Assembly (NCBI GenBank): GCA_016713625.1
Contig: JADJOT010000011.1
Location: forward strand, 186,001-250,000
DNA length: 64,000 nt
Source: Candidatus Accumulibacter affinis
Lineage (GTDB): Bacteria; Pseudomonadota; Gammaproteobacteria; Burkholderiales; Rhodocyclaceae
Reading direction: 5' to 3'
A model generated the notes under the pieces. It made no database searches. It saw only the letters and a program-made list of their open reading frames with translations, and was not told where the DNA came from. Both the position numbers and the translations under genes were made by a program. How positions within the stretch are numbered: position 1 is the stretch's first letter; every line of letters begins with the position of its first letter. This document shows, one piece after another, positions 9,732 through 18,172 of this stretch.

Positions 9732-11387
9732 ATGGGTCAATGCACACACACGGTGTTTAACCAGAGCACGCCCTTTGCCGACGTGAACCTGTTTTCCGGC
9801 AACCGCGCGCTGGCCGACGCGCTGCGCTTCAACCACGCGGGATTCGACGCGACGCGTTTGGCGGCGCTCGGCGCCGAGATGGGGTCGGCCGAGATGCAGC
9901 GGCACGCGCGACTGGCCAATGTCTTCCCGCCGCAACTGAAAAGCCATGATCGCTTCGGTCAGCGCGTCGACCAGGTCGAGTTTCATCCGAGCTACCATGT
10001 ATTGATGGCTGCGGCGCTACGCCATCGGCTGCACGGCGCAGCGTGGTCCGCAGGCGCCGGCGCGCATATCGAGCGCGCGGCGGCCTTCATGCTGTTCACC
10101 GAGTGCGAGCCGTCGGTTCTCTGTCCCGTGTCCATGAGCTATGCGGTCACCCCGGCCTTGCGCAGCAACGCCGCGATCTACGCGGAATGGGGCCCTGGCC
10201 TGGCGAGCGACCACTACGACGAACGTTTCGTTCCGTTCGACCGGAAGAGCGGTCTGACGATGGGCATGGGCATGACCGAAAAACAGGGTGGATCGGACGT
10301 GCGAGCCAATACCAGCCGCGCCGAGTTCGCTGGCGACGACCGTTGGGGCCGTCGCTACCGTCTCACCGGCCACAAGTGGTTCTTGTCGGCGCCGATGTGC
10401 GATGCCTTCCTGGTGCTGGCGAAAACCACCGGCGGCCTGTCATGCCTGTTCCTGCCGCGCATTCTGCCCGACGGTAGCAGCAACGCACTGACCATCCAGC
10501 GCCTGAAGCACAAGCTCGGCAACCATGCCAATGCCAGCTCCGAGGTGGAGTTCGACGCGGCCGCTGCCTGGCTGGTCGGCGAGGAGGGGCGCGGTATCGC
10601 ACAGATTCTGGCGATGGGCGCGATGACCCGGCTTGATTGTGCCCTCGGTTCAGCGGGCCTGATGCGCCACGCACTGTCGCTGGCGCTGCACCACACCAGT
10701 CAGCGCGAGGCTTTCGGCGGTCTCCTGGCCGAACAGCCGATGATGAAAAATGTTCTCGCCGACCTGGCGATCGAGAGCGAGGCCGCTACCGCGCTGGCGC
10801 TGCGCCTGGCGCGGGCGGTGGACCGGAGCGAGAACGGACACGACCCGAGCGGCCACGAGGTGTTGATCCGCCGATTGTTGACGCCGATCGCGAAGTTCTG
10901 GATCTGCAAACGCGGCAGCCACTTTGCGCAGGAGGCCATGGAATGTCTGGGTGGCAATGGCTACATAGAGGAGCATGGCGAGGGCGTGATGGCGCGCATC
11001 TACCGCGAGATGCCGCTCAATTCGATCTGGGAAGGTGCCGGCAACATCATGGCGCTCGACCTGTTGCGGGCGCTGCGCGGCCCCGAGGTAGGCAGCGCGC
11101 TGGAACACGAGCTGGCGCCGGTGCGGCATTCCCACCCGGCGCTCGACCGCGCGCTCGACGCCACGCTGCACGCCATCACGGGCCGCACGGAAGAAGCCCA
11201 GGCGCGTCGGCTGGCGCGCGACCTGGCCTTGCTGCTGCAGGCTTCGCTGCTGCGCCAGCATTCGACCGAAGCCGTCTTCGATGCCTTCTGCGCTTCGCGC
11301 TTCGCGGCTGCCGCCGATGTTTTCGGCCTCCTGCCGGCAGGCGTTGATCTCGATGCCATTGTTGCGCGTGCCGCGCCCGGGCATTGA
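9732..11387 (+). CDS. acyl-CoA dehydrogenase, AidB family
   Basis: Flavoprotein of the acyl-CoA dehydrogenase superfamily. At 551 residues it is of the long AidB type rather than the 380-residue classical enzymes. It shows the AidB-like N-terminus (VFNQSTPFADVNLFSGNRAL), the flavin-contact motif GMGMTEKQGGSDVRANTSRA, the substrate-side HKWFLSAPMCDAFLVLA, and the C-terminal ECLGGNGYIEEHGEGVMARI followed by LNSIWEGAGNIMALDLLRAL. E. coli AidB is linked to the alkylation response with weak isovaleryl-CoA dehydrogenase activity; the true substrate here is unknown. GAGGAA precedes the ATG. An acyl-CoA ligase follows 140 bp downstream, suggesting joint use in acyl-CoA metabolism. Confidence 0.9.
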   Translation: MGQCTHTVFNQSTPFADVNLFSGNRALADALRFNHAGFDATRLAALGAEMGSAEMQRHARLANVFPPQLKSHDRFGQRVDQVEFHPSYHVLMAAALRHRLHGAAWSAGAGAHIERAAAFMLFTECEPSVLCPVSMSYAVTPALRSNAAIYAEWGPGLASDHYDERFVPFDRKSGLTMGMGMTEKQGGSDVRANTSRAEFAGDDRWGRRYRLTGHKWFLSAPMCDAFLVLAKTTGGLSCLFLPRILPDGSSNALTIQRLKHKLGNHANASSEVEFDAAAAWLVGEEGRGIAQILAMGAMTRLDCALGSAGLMRHALSLALHHTSQREAFGGLLAEQPMMKNVLADLAIESEAATALALRLARAVDRSENGHDPSGHEVLIRRLLTPIAKFWICKRGSHFAQEAMECLGGNGYIEEHGEGVMARIYREMPLNSIWEGAGNIMALDLLRALRGPEVGSALEHELAPVRHSHPALDRALDATLHAITGRTEEAQARRLARDLALLLQASLLRQHSTEAVFDAFCASRFAAAADVFGLLPAGVDLDAIVARAAPGH

Positions 11388-11527
11388 GTGCTTCTGCCGC
11401 TCAGCGCATCGCCAGGACGCGGCAGAGCTGGGAATGGCCGCCGGGCGCCAGGACCAGCTCGGCAAAGGCGATGCCTGCCTGAAAAAAACTACTGCAGACT
11501 CCCGGGCGAACTGAGAGAATCCAGATC

Positions 11528-13084
11528 ATGATCAACATTGCCATCAACCTCGAGCGCAACGCTGCCCTGGTGCCCACCAAGACCGCCATCTGTTTCGCCG
11601 ACCAGGAGATTAGCTATGCCCAGCTCAACGGCGCCGCCAATCAGGTTGCCAACGGTCTGAAGTCGCTCGGCATCGGTCGTGGCGACAAGGTGGTACTGTC
11701 CTGCCCGAACCTGCCTTATTTCCCGATCATCTACTACGGCATCCTCAAGGTCGGTGCGGTGGTGGTACCGATCAACGTGCTGCTGAAAGGTCCGGAGATC
11801 GCCTATCACCTGCAGGACTCGGAAGCCAAAGCCTTCTTCTGCTTCGAAGGCTCGCCGGAAATGCCGATGGGCGTCGATGGCCATGCCGGCTTCCAGCAGG
11901 CAAAAACGTGCCCTCATTTATTCATCATCACGGCCGAGCCGACCAGGCCGGCGGCGATCGAGGGCGTCAAGACGCTCGGTATGCTGATGCAAGACCAGTC
12001 GTCGGCCGGCGCGCCAGCCGTGACCGATGCCAACGACACCGCGGTGATTCTCTATACCTCCGGCACCACCGGCAAGGCCAAGGGCGCCGAGCTTTCGCAC
12101 GCCAACATCGCCATGAATATGATGGTCAGCCACTCGCTCCTGCGCCAGACGGTGGATGACGTGCATCTGGTGGCTTTACCCCTGTTCCACAGCTTTGGTC
12201 AAATGGTTCAGATGAACGCGGGCCTGATGGCGGGGGCCACCCTGGTACTGCTGCCGCGCTTCGATCCTGACAGCGCGTTCAAACTCCTGCAAACGCACAA
12301 GGTCAGCATTTTTGCCGGCGTGCCTACCATGTACATCGCACTGCTCAACTTGCCAGGCGCCTCTGAACGTTATGATCTGAACGTCATTGCCGCCAACTTG
12401 CGGATCGGAGCCTCAGGAGGTGCCGCAATGCCGGTCGAGGTGATGAAGCAGTTCGAAGAACGCTTCGGGGTCGCCATCCTCGAAGGCTATGGACTGTCTG
12501 AAACCAGTCCGGTGGCCACCTTCAGTTTCCTCGAATTCGATCGTATTCCCGGATGCGTGGGCAAAGCGGTCTGGGGCACCGAGGTCCGCGTCGTCGACCT
12601 TACCGGTGCGCCGGTGGTGACTGGCGCTGAGGGGGAAATCGTGATTCGCGGCCACAACGTCATGAAAGGCTATTACAACCAGCCCAAAGCGACCGCAGAA
12701 GCGATCCGCGAAGGCTGGTTCCACAGTGGCGACATCGGACGAATGGACGAGAAAGGCAACCTCTTCATCGTCGATCGACTCAAGGACATGATCATCCGCG
12801 GCGGCTTCAACATCTATCCGCGCGAACTCGAGGAAGTGCTGATGACCCATGCCGCCATCGCGCAAGTGGCCGTCATCGGCGTGCCGCACGAGACCCACGG
12901 CGAAGAAGTCAAGGCCGTGGTGGTCTGCAAGCCGGGCAAGACCGTGACGCCCGACGAACTCGGCGCCTGGTGCAGGGAGCGCATGGCCGCCTACAAGTAC
13001 CCTCGCCTGATTGAAATCACCGAATCCTTGCCGATGACCGCTACCGGCAAGGTTCTTAAACGGGAGCTTAGAAACCCCAGGTAG
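11528..13084 (+). CDS. AMP-dependent fatty-acid/carboxylate CoA ligase
   Basis: ATP-dependent acid:CoA ligase of the adenylate-forming family, 518 residues. Motifs in order are the P-loop-like YTSGTTGKAKGAELSH (about residues 177-192), GYGLSETSP, the hinge region HSGDIGRMDEKGNLFIVDRL, RGGFNIYPRELEEVL, and the catalytic lysine in TATGKVLKRELR at the C-terminus. The family resemblance is to medium/long-chain acyl-CoA synthetases, but the exact chain length cannot be told. It probably supplies acyl-CoA to the preceding AidB-type dehydrogenase. It converges on the cytochrome cluster, with 217 bp between the genes. Confidence 0.9.
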   Translation: MINIAINLERNAALVPTKTAICFADQEISYAQLNGAANQVANGLKSLGIGRGDKVVLSCPNLPYFPIIYYGILKVGAVVVPINVLLKGPEIAYHLQDSEAKAFFCFEGSPEMPMGVDGHAGFQQAKTCPHLFIITAEPTRPAAIEGVKTLGMLMQDQSSAGAPAVTDANDTAVILYTSGTTGKAKGAELSHANIAMNMMVSHSLLRQTVDDVHLVALPLFHSFGQMVQMNAGLMAGATLVLLPRFDPDSAFKLLQTHKVSIFAGVPTMYIALLNLPGASERYDLNVIAANLRIGASGGAAMPVEVMKQFEERFGVAILEGYGLSETSPVATFSFLEFDRIPGCVGKAVWGTEVRVVDLTGAPVVTGAEGEIVIRGHNVMKGYYNQPKATAEAIREGWFHSGDIGRMDEKGNLFIVDRLKDMIIRGGFNIYPRELEEVLMTHAAIAQVAVIGVPHETHGEEVKAVVVCKPGKTVTPDELGAWCRERMAAYKYPRLIEITESLPMTATGKVLKRELRNPR

Positions 13085-13301
13085 GCCGCTTCCCGACCAC
13101 CCACTGACCGCTTATCGAGGCCCAGCGGCCGGTCCGGCGCGAAAACTGCCTTCCTCCTTGCGGAAGGTTCGCTGCGCATGCGTCCAGAACGCGGCGCGGT
13201 AGAGGGCAACCGCATTCCCCAAGGGGCCGTGGCACCTGATGAATTCTTCAATCTGCGCCAGCGACTGAAAGCCCCCTGCCGCGTGCTCACACTGTTGCGT
13301 C

Positions 13302-15299
13302 CTAGAAACTGCTGACGAACCCAGTCCCTAGCAAGGTCAGCAGGATCAGGCCCATGACAATCAAGGTGAAGCCGAGAACTCGCGAGGCCTTCAACATCGG
13401 TGCTGAAGGGGCATCGACCAAGTGCTTCTCCAGTTCGCCAGACTCGAGCAGGCGCTGGTACTGCAGCGGATGATCCTGCTTCAGATCCTCGATCGTGATG
13501 GTGCCGGTAAACATTACCAACTCGAGCGGAAACTTGTCGGGGCGGAAGTGGTTGTTGAAGAAATGTACCGTGAACAGGAAGACCACCGCGAGGAAGGCTT
13601 CTTCACCGTGGAAAATCGCCGCCACGTTGAAGGCCCAGCCTGGCAGGTATTGTGCGGTGAGATGCGGCACCCACATCAATAAGCCGCTGAAGCCGATGAT
13701 GGTGACGCCCCAGAACGGCGCCCAGTAGTCGAATTTCTCCCAGTAGGTCCAGCGGTCGAACAGCGGGCGCGGCCCTTTGCCGACGAACCACTTGAACATG
13801 GCGACAATGTCCTTGAGGTCCTGCAGACCGGGGACCAGCGAATTGGCACCAAAGATCTGGAAGTTCTTCCAGTCGCGTGCCAGCTTCACCGTGACATAGA
13901 TCAGGTGCCAAACGAACACTCCGGCGAAGACGACGGCGTTGATACGGTGAATGGTGCCGGCGATCCGTGGTCCGCCGAGGAGACTCATCAGCGGTGCGGC
14001 CCAGGGTGCCTCGGGGTAGAACAGCGGGATGCCGGTCAGGGTGAGTAGCATCAGGCTGAGGGCAAAGGTGATGTGGGCGATGCGCCAGGCGCGGCTAAAG
14101 CGCTGAACGTGTTTGCCACGGAGTCTGGCGGGGACTTCGCTCAGGGCATCTACCAGTACGTGCGGCTGCGACTTGCGCTGCTGCCGCTCCCGGTATTCGC
14201 GATAGAACCAGAGCAGGGTGTGCAGCCAGAAGAAGGCGAAGGTGCCGACCAGGAGCTGGGTCATGATCTTATTGGCGATCCAGATTTCCGGATAGCGCTT
14301 GAAATCGCTCGCATGCCCGTGCGGCTGGAAGGTGGCAAACCCGGGCGGTGCGTCGGGCAGATCCTTCTTGCCGTTGTGACATTCGCGGCAGGTCTTCATG
14401 CGGTTGTCGGGATGGACCTTGGATTGCGGATCCTTGACGGCAAGAACGCCATGACTGCCATGGCAGTTGAAGCACTTGGCCGTGTAGGCGTAGCCCAGCG
14501 CGTTGATCTGACCGTGATAGGTGGCCTTGTAGGTCGCGTAGCTTTCTTCGTGACAACTGCCGCACTCGGCGGTAATGGCCAGCTTGACCCGGTTGCTGGA
14601 GGTGTTGCCGACCGCATGCGCGTTGTGGCAATCGGTGCACACGGCGCTCTTGAAATTGTGTTTCTCGAGCACTTCCTTGCCATGTATGGACCCCACGTAG
14701 GCTTCCATTTGCTCGTCGTGACACTTGGTACCGCAGGTATCCGGGATACTCAGGTGCGATTCCCCATGCCGCGCGCTGCCCCTGGTCGGAAGGTTGAAGC
14801 TATGACTGCTGTGGCAGTCCTCACAACTGGCGTTCGGGCGGGTCTTGTCGTCCGCATTTGGGCGGGCGTGCAGGGAAGTCTTGTAGGCCTCGATATTTTC
14901 AGCGATGACCCCGAGACGAGGTTTTTCCCTGGTCGTGTTTTCCTTCCTTACGGTGTCCCACAGCGCCTGGTGACAGGTCGCACAATCGACCTTCGCGGCT
15001 GCCTGCCCGGGATCCGGCTGGTGCGCATTGGCGGTTTCGGCGTTGTCCCTGATGTCGGTATGGCAGGCGACGCATTCCATACCGGCATGGACGCTCCTGG
15101 CGTACTTGTCCGGGGCGACCGCATGCAAATCGCGCGGTTCGGCTCCGGTCTTGCTCTCCAGCTTGCCTTTCCTGCCATCGTGACAGTTGAGGCAGGTGGC
15201 GTTGTCGAGTTTTCCGGGCGACGCACTGGCGATGTGGATGACGCCAAGGGCCGCGGCCAGGGCGATCAGAGCAACCCACTTGGCAGGCTTGTTCTGCAT
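13302..15299 (-). CDS. nine-heme c-type cytochrome fused to a cytochrome b membrane domain
   Basis: Predicted quinone-linked electron-transfer protein. From the ATG at 15299 it begins with a signal/anchor helix (AKWVALIALAAALGVIHIAS). The periplasmic half carries eight CXXCH motifs (CLNCH, CVACH, CATCH, CEDCH, CTDCH, CGSCH, CFNCH, CRECH) and one CX3CH (CGTKCH). The C-terminal half (about residues 350-665) has five or six hydrophobic helices with histidines suited to heme b (RIAHITFALSL, TIHRINAVVFAGVFVWHLI, AAIFHGEEAFLAVVF, FTVHFFNNHF), as in formate-dehydrogenase-gamma/cytochrome b561-type quinol oxidases. Upstream in-frame codons lack signal-sequence character. It is the last gene of a three-gene minus-strand cytochrome cluster. 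The specific physiological role is unknown. Confidence 0.85.
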   Translation of the reverse strand: MQNKPAKWVALIALAAALGVIHIASASPGKLDNATCLNCHDGRKGKLESKTGAEPRDLHAVAPDKYARSVHAGMECVACHTDIRDNAETANAHQPDPGQAAAKVDCATCHQALWDTVRKENTTREKPRLGVIAENIEAYKTSLHARPNADDKTRPNASCEDCHSSHSFNLPTRGSARHGESHLSIPDTCGTKCHDEQMEAYVGSIHGKEVLEKHNFKSAVCTDCHNAHAVGNTSSNRVKLAITAECGSCHEESYATYKATYHGQINALGYAYTAKCFNCHGSHGVLAVKDPQSKVHPDNRMKTCRECHNGKKDLPDAPPGFATFQPHGHASDFKRYPEIWIANKIMTQLLVGTFAFFWLHTLLWFYREYRERQQRKSQPHVLVDALSEVPARLRGKHVQRFSRAWRIAHITFALSLMLLTLTGIPLFYPEAPWAAPLMSLLGGPRIAGTIHRINAVVFAGVFVWHLIYVTVKLARDWKNFQIFGANSLVPGLQDLKDIVAMFKWFVGKGPRPLFDRWTYWEKFDYWAPFWGVTIIGFSGLLMWVPHLTAQYLPGWAFNVAAIFHGEEAFLAVVFLFTVHFFNNHFRPDKFPLELVMFTGTITIEDLKQDHPLQYQRLLESGELEKHLVDAPSAPMLKASRVLGFTLIVMGLILLTLLGTGFVSSF

Positions 15300-15437
15300 G
15301 ACGAATCCAATAATCGGTTGCGGGGGACGCGTATCGAGTTCGCGTCGCGTGCCAGCGGATTGACCATCCGCCGTCCGTCGTGGCAAGCACCCCCGGGGCT
15401 TGATCGCCAGGCCCTGGGGCAGCCATTGACTTTTGGA

Positions 15438-16751
15438 TTACGGTAGCTTGACGGCGTTGATGTCGACCTTGGTGCCTTTCGTGACACCGAGTCCCAGTGT
15501 CTTCTCGAAGGAAACCTGGTGGCCGCGCGTGGTGATGTTGTCATCATGCACAGCAAAACCGACGTTGTAGACAGCCCCCGGCTTCAGTGCCTTGTCATCG
15601 TCGTTGGTGAGGCCAAGCGGGCGAATGATCACCACGGTCCACATGCCCTCTTTCCAGCTGGCGATGGCCTTGTTGTCGGCCGCGGAACCCATGGCATCCT
15701 CACGGCTGATGAGGTAGTCAGGAATCATGTCGCCTTCCTTCCAGCCGGCATTCGGGTCGAACGGTACGGCGTTCTGCTCGCGAATCAGGAAGTGGTCACC
15801 TTTGTGCAACTGCAGCGCCGTGATCGACTTGTAACCGACTTTTTTTTCATCCCACATGAACTTCGGCGCGTGCGTGGCGTTGTCGGAATTGCCGCTGAAC
15901 ATGTCTCTGCCCGAGTCACTCAGGCGGAACTCGAGGACGTAGCCGTCGTCAGCCATGCCGACCGCGTGGCTGCGGTGCGCACGCCACTGGATCAAATCGA
16001 GAAAGTGTCCGTCTGCCTTGAGCTTGGCGATTTCTTCCACCGTCTTGCCCGTTTTCCAGTTGGATGGATCGGTGCGCGTCTCGGGCAGGTACTTGCGCAC
16101 GTCGCTCTTTTTGATGCTGGTCAGTAGCGGGTTGGCGGCCACTTCTTCCTTGGTGAATTGCTTGGGGTTATCACGCTGACCGTCGTGGCAGGTCAGCCAG
16201 CACCCTTGCTTGTTGAAGCCGGGCACCTTGCCGTCGTCGAGCATGACTGACAGGCGGTCTTCGTAAATGCCGGGCTCTTTCCCTTGCTGCACCGGCTTGT
16301 CCAGCTTCGGGAAGCCCCAGACTTTCCACTCCTTGCCGTCGAAGCGCAAATACTGATGCTCGGTGCCTGGGTAGGGGTTGTCGGTCTTCCACTGGAAGCG
16401 CAGATACGCGTTGCTGTCGTCGTAGGCAGCTTGCACCTTGAGGTCCTTGTAGCCAGACTTTCCGGGTATCGGCGTCGGCTCCAGGCGCCCGCCCTTCACG
16501 ATCTTGTTGCCGATATCCTTTTCGGCACTTTCCTCGTCATGACAGGCCGTGCAGGCGTCGCCCCGCTTGACCTCTTTGGCGGCATTCTTGTGCTCGTCGC
16601 TACGTAGCCACTCGTAGGTGGATTGGCCCGGATAGAACAGCGGTACCTGGGTGACGGGAACCTTGGCCCAGTTGATCTTGGCCGGGTCGGCAGCAAACGC
16701 TGAACCCAGACCGAGGGCGGCGAGGCTGAGAAACAGTGCGGTTTTTTTCAT
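15438..16751 (-). CDS. ethylbenzene dehydrogenase-related heme-binding protein with c-heme sites
   Basis: Periplasmic heme protein of the family that includes the gamma subunits of ethylbenzene dehydrogenase, selenate reductase and dimethylsulfide dehydrogenase. From the ATG at 16751 (GGGGAGAAG just upstream) it has a signal peptide (MKKTALFLSLAALGLGSAFA). A c-heme site CTACH sits at residues 67-71 and an unusual CWLTCH at 184-189. The beta-sandwich body contains VQAAYDDSNAYLRFQWKTDN and a C-terminal GAVYNVGFAVHDDNITTRGH. Known gamma subunits carry one b heme and no CXXCH, so the covalent heme sites set this apart. The frame remains open upstream to 17141, but that part is a shadow of the neighbouring cytochrome gene. 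It lies between the monoheme cytochrome and the multiheme/cytochrome b gene, all on one strand. Confidence 0.82.
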   Translation of the reverse strand: MKKTALFLSLAALGLGSAFAADPAKINWAKVPVTQVPLFYPGQSTYEWLRSDEHKNAAKEVKRGDACTACHDEESAEKDIGNKIVKGGRLEPTPIPGKSGYKDLKVQAAYDDSNAYLRFQWKTDNPYPGTEHQYLRFDGKEWKVWGFPKLDKPVQQGKEPGIYEDRLSVMLDDGKVPGFNKQGCWLTCHDGQRDNPKQFTKEEVAANPLLTSIKKSDVRKYLPETRTDPSNWKTGKTVEEIAKLKADGHFLDLIQWRAHRSHAVGMADDGYVLEFRLSDSGRDMFSGNSDNATHAPKFMWDEKKVGYKSITALQLHKGDHFLIREQNAVPFDPNAGWKEGDMIPDYLISREDAMGSAADNKAIASWKEGMWTVVIIRPLGLTNDDDKALKPGAVYNVGFAVHDDNITTRGHQVSFEKTLGLGVTKGTKVDINAVKLP

Positions 16752-16830
16752 GATCTTCTCCCCTGGGTGTGATGTGTGCGGTGCATCGAACGAGGCCACA
16801 GCGAGGCGGCCCAGCCAGCCTCTTGGAGGC

Positions 16831-17184
16831 TTACTGCGCAAGAATCCACTGCACCAGATTCTTGAGCTCTTTCGGGTCCTTGGTATCGATAATCTTGTGA
16901 TCTTCCTCCGTGCCATCCTCAAGCTTGACCTTCTGGCCCATGGTGATGTTCTTGATCGCCTTTTCCTCACCATCGGGCTTGCCCTTGTATTTGGCCGCGA
17001 TTTTCTGGTATGACGGACCCTTCTTGGTCTTGTCGACGGCATGACACTTGAAACAGTCGTTCTGCTTTGCGAGGGCCTTGGCCGCTGCCTCATCAAAGGC
17101 GGTGGCCGTCGGCGTCGCCAGGGCAAGCGTGGCGCAGGCAAGGAGGGTGCTCAGCAGCGAGCGAGCACGGGGCGAGTGGCTCAT
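16831..17184 (-). CDS. small monoheme cytochrome c
   Basis: Soluble periplasmic class I cytochrome c of 117 residues. It has a signal peptide (RSLLSTLLACATLALATPTA), then a single CFKCH motif in the helix AKALAKQNDCFKCHAVDKTK, followed by KGPSYQKIAAKYKGK and a C-terminal helix ending LVQWILAQ. Layout and length resemble cytochrome c551/c552-type carriers. The ATG at 17184 is chosen because GGAG lies 6 nt upstream; an ATG at 17190 abuts that site. It is the first gene of the cytochrome cluster and is a likely electron shuttle to or from the EB_dh-type protein. Confidence 0.88.
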   Translation of the reverse strand: MSHSPRARSLLSTLLACATLALATPTATAFDEAAAKALAKQNDCFKCHAVDKTKKGPSYQKIAAKYKGKPDGEEKAIKNITMGQKVKLEDGTEEDHKIIDTKDPKELKNLVQWILAQ

Positions 17185-17240
17185 TGACATCTCCGAGTTA
17201 GTGGTAAAGTCTCGATTATCGTTTTTTTTTTGCCCGATTC

Positions 17241-17274
17241 GCGATTGTTTTGGCAGCAACAACAAAACAATCGC
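17241..17274. promoter_or_regulatory. perfect 12-bp inverted repeat upstream of the cytochrome cluster
   Basis: GCGATTGTTTTG (17241-17252) and its exact reverse complement CAAAACAATCGC (17263-17274), separated by 10 nt. It lies 57 bp upstream of the monoheme cytochrome start. In the direction of the minus-strand genes it is followed by a run of A, not T, so it does not act as a standard terminator for the exporter ATPase gene upstream. An operator role is the simplest reading. Confidence 0.5.
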
Positions 17275-17386
17275 TTGCAAACAGGGCAGAGGGCTGGCGA
17301 AAGCCTGTTCTCTGCGCTCTCTCCATTAACCATCCGGCAACCAGGAAGACCCCGGTGGTCGGTTCCAGGGCAGCGTCCGGGTACAC

Positions 17387-18094
17387 TCACTCCGTCACGA
17401 CGGTGGCCAGTTGGTCACTCTCGATGCGGCCATCGACCAGTTCGATTACGCGGTCGCAACGCGCGGCCAGACGTGGATCGTGGGTGACGATCAGGAACGA
17501 GGTGTGCAACTGGGCATGCATGCGCCGCATCAGCACGAAGACCTCGTCGGAGGAAGCGCGGTCGAGGTTGCCGGTCGGTTCGTCGGCGAGGACCAGCGGT
17601 GGCTCGAGGACCAGCGCGCGGGCGATCGCCACGCGCTGCTGCATGCCGCCCGAGAGCTCGCCGGGACGTTTGTGCATGTCGTTCTCGAGACCGACTGCGG
17701 CGAGCATCGCGCGCGCCCGCTCATCCTGCGCTGCGGTCACCCGGCCTTCGCGCATGAGTGCCGGCAGGGTGACGTTTTCGAGCGCCGAGAAAGCCGGCAG
17801 CAGGTGGTGGAACTGGAAAACGAAGCCAAGCACCGCGCGCCGGCGCAAGGTCAGGCCGGCGTCGTCGAGCCCGCTGCTCTCCTCGCCCTGGATGCGGTAG
17901 CTACCGGCGGTCAGGCGTTCGAGCAGGCCGACGATATTCAGCAAGGTGCTCTTGCCCGAACCCGACGGACCGATCAGCGCGACGAACTCTCCGCGGTCGA
18001 TCGTCAACGACACGCCGTGCAGCACTTCGGCCTCGTTGGCCAGGCCGAGGTTGTAGCTCTTGTGGATGCCGGCGAGTTCGATCAGCGGCGTCAT
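17387..18094 (-). CDS. ABC exporter ATP-binding protein, LolD/MacB-like
   Basis: ATPase of 235 residues with Walker A GPSGSGKST, the Q-loop FVFQFHHLLPAFSALEN, signature LSGGMQQRVA, Walker B LVLADEPTGNLD and the switch His in VTHDPRL. The FHHLLPAFSALEN segment and the overall length are typical of LolD and MacB-type ATPases that power FtsX-fold permeases. It is the last gene of an adaptor-permease-ATPase set on the minus strand, 78 bp after the permease. Because a periplasmic adaptor is present, a MacAB-like tripartite exporter is more likely than the canonical LolCDE. Confidence 0.88.
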   Translation of the reverse strand: MTPLIELAGIHKSYNLGLANEAEVLHGVSLTIDRGEFVALIGPSGSGKSTLLNIVGLLERLTAGSYRIQGEESSGLDDAGLTLRRRAVLGFVFQFHHLLPAFSALENVTLPALMREGRVTAAQDERARAMLAAVGLENDMHKRPGELSGGMQQRVAIARALVLEPPLVLADEPTGNLDRASSDEVFVLMRRMHAQLHTSFLIVTHDPRLAARCDRVIELVDGRIESDQLATVVTE

Positions 18095-18172
18095 GATGGC
18101 CTGCCGGGCACGCTGCGCCCTCCCCTTGCCCGGCTAACGCCGTTGAGCACTGGCGGTCTCATGTCCGCCGCC

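Noticed and set aside
13085..13301. Bidirectional terminator between the acyl-CoA ligase and cytochrome genes
   Set aside because: Only a short CCTTCC/GGAAGG stem without a T tract was found.
14073..15446. Plus-strand frame of 457 codons over the multiheme cytochrome
   Set aside because: The minus strand carries nine heme motifs and a cytochrome b domain; the plus frame has no recognisable features.
17221..17274. Rho-independent terminator for the exporter ATPase gene
   Set aside because: The hairpin is followed on the minus strand by A residues rather than T, and the T run is on the wrong side. It is kept only as an operator candidate.
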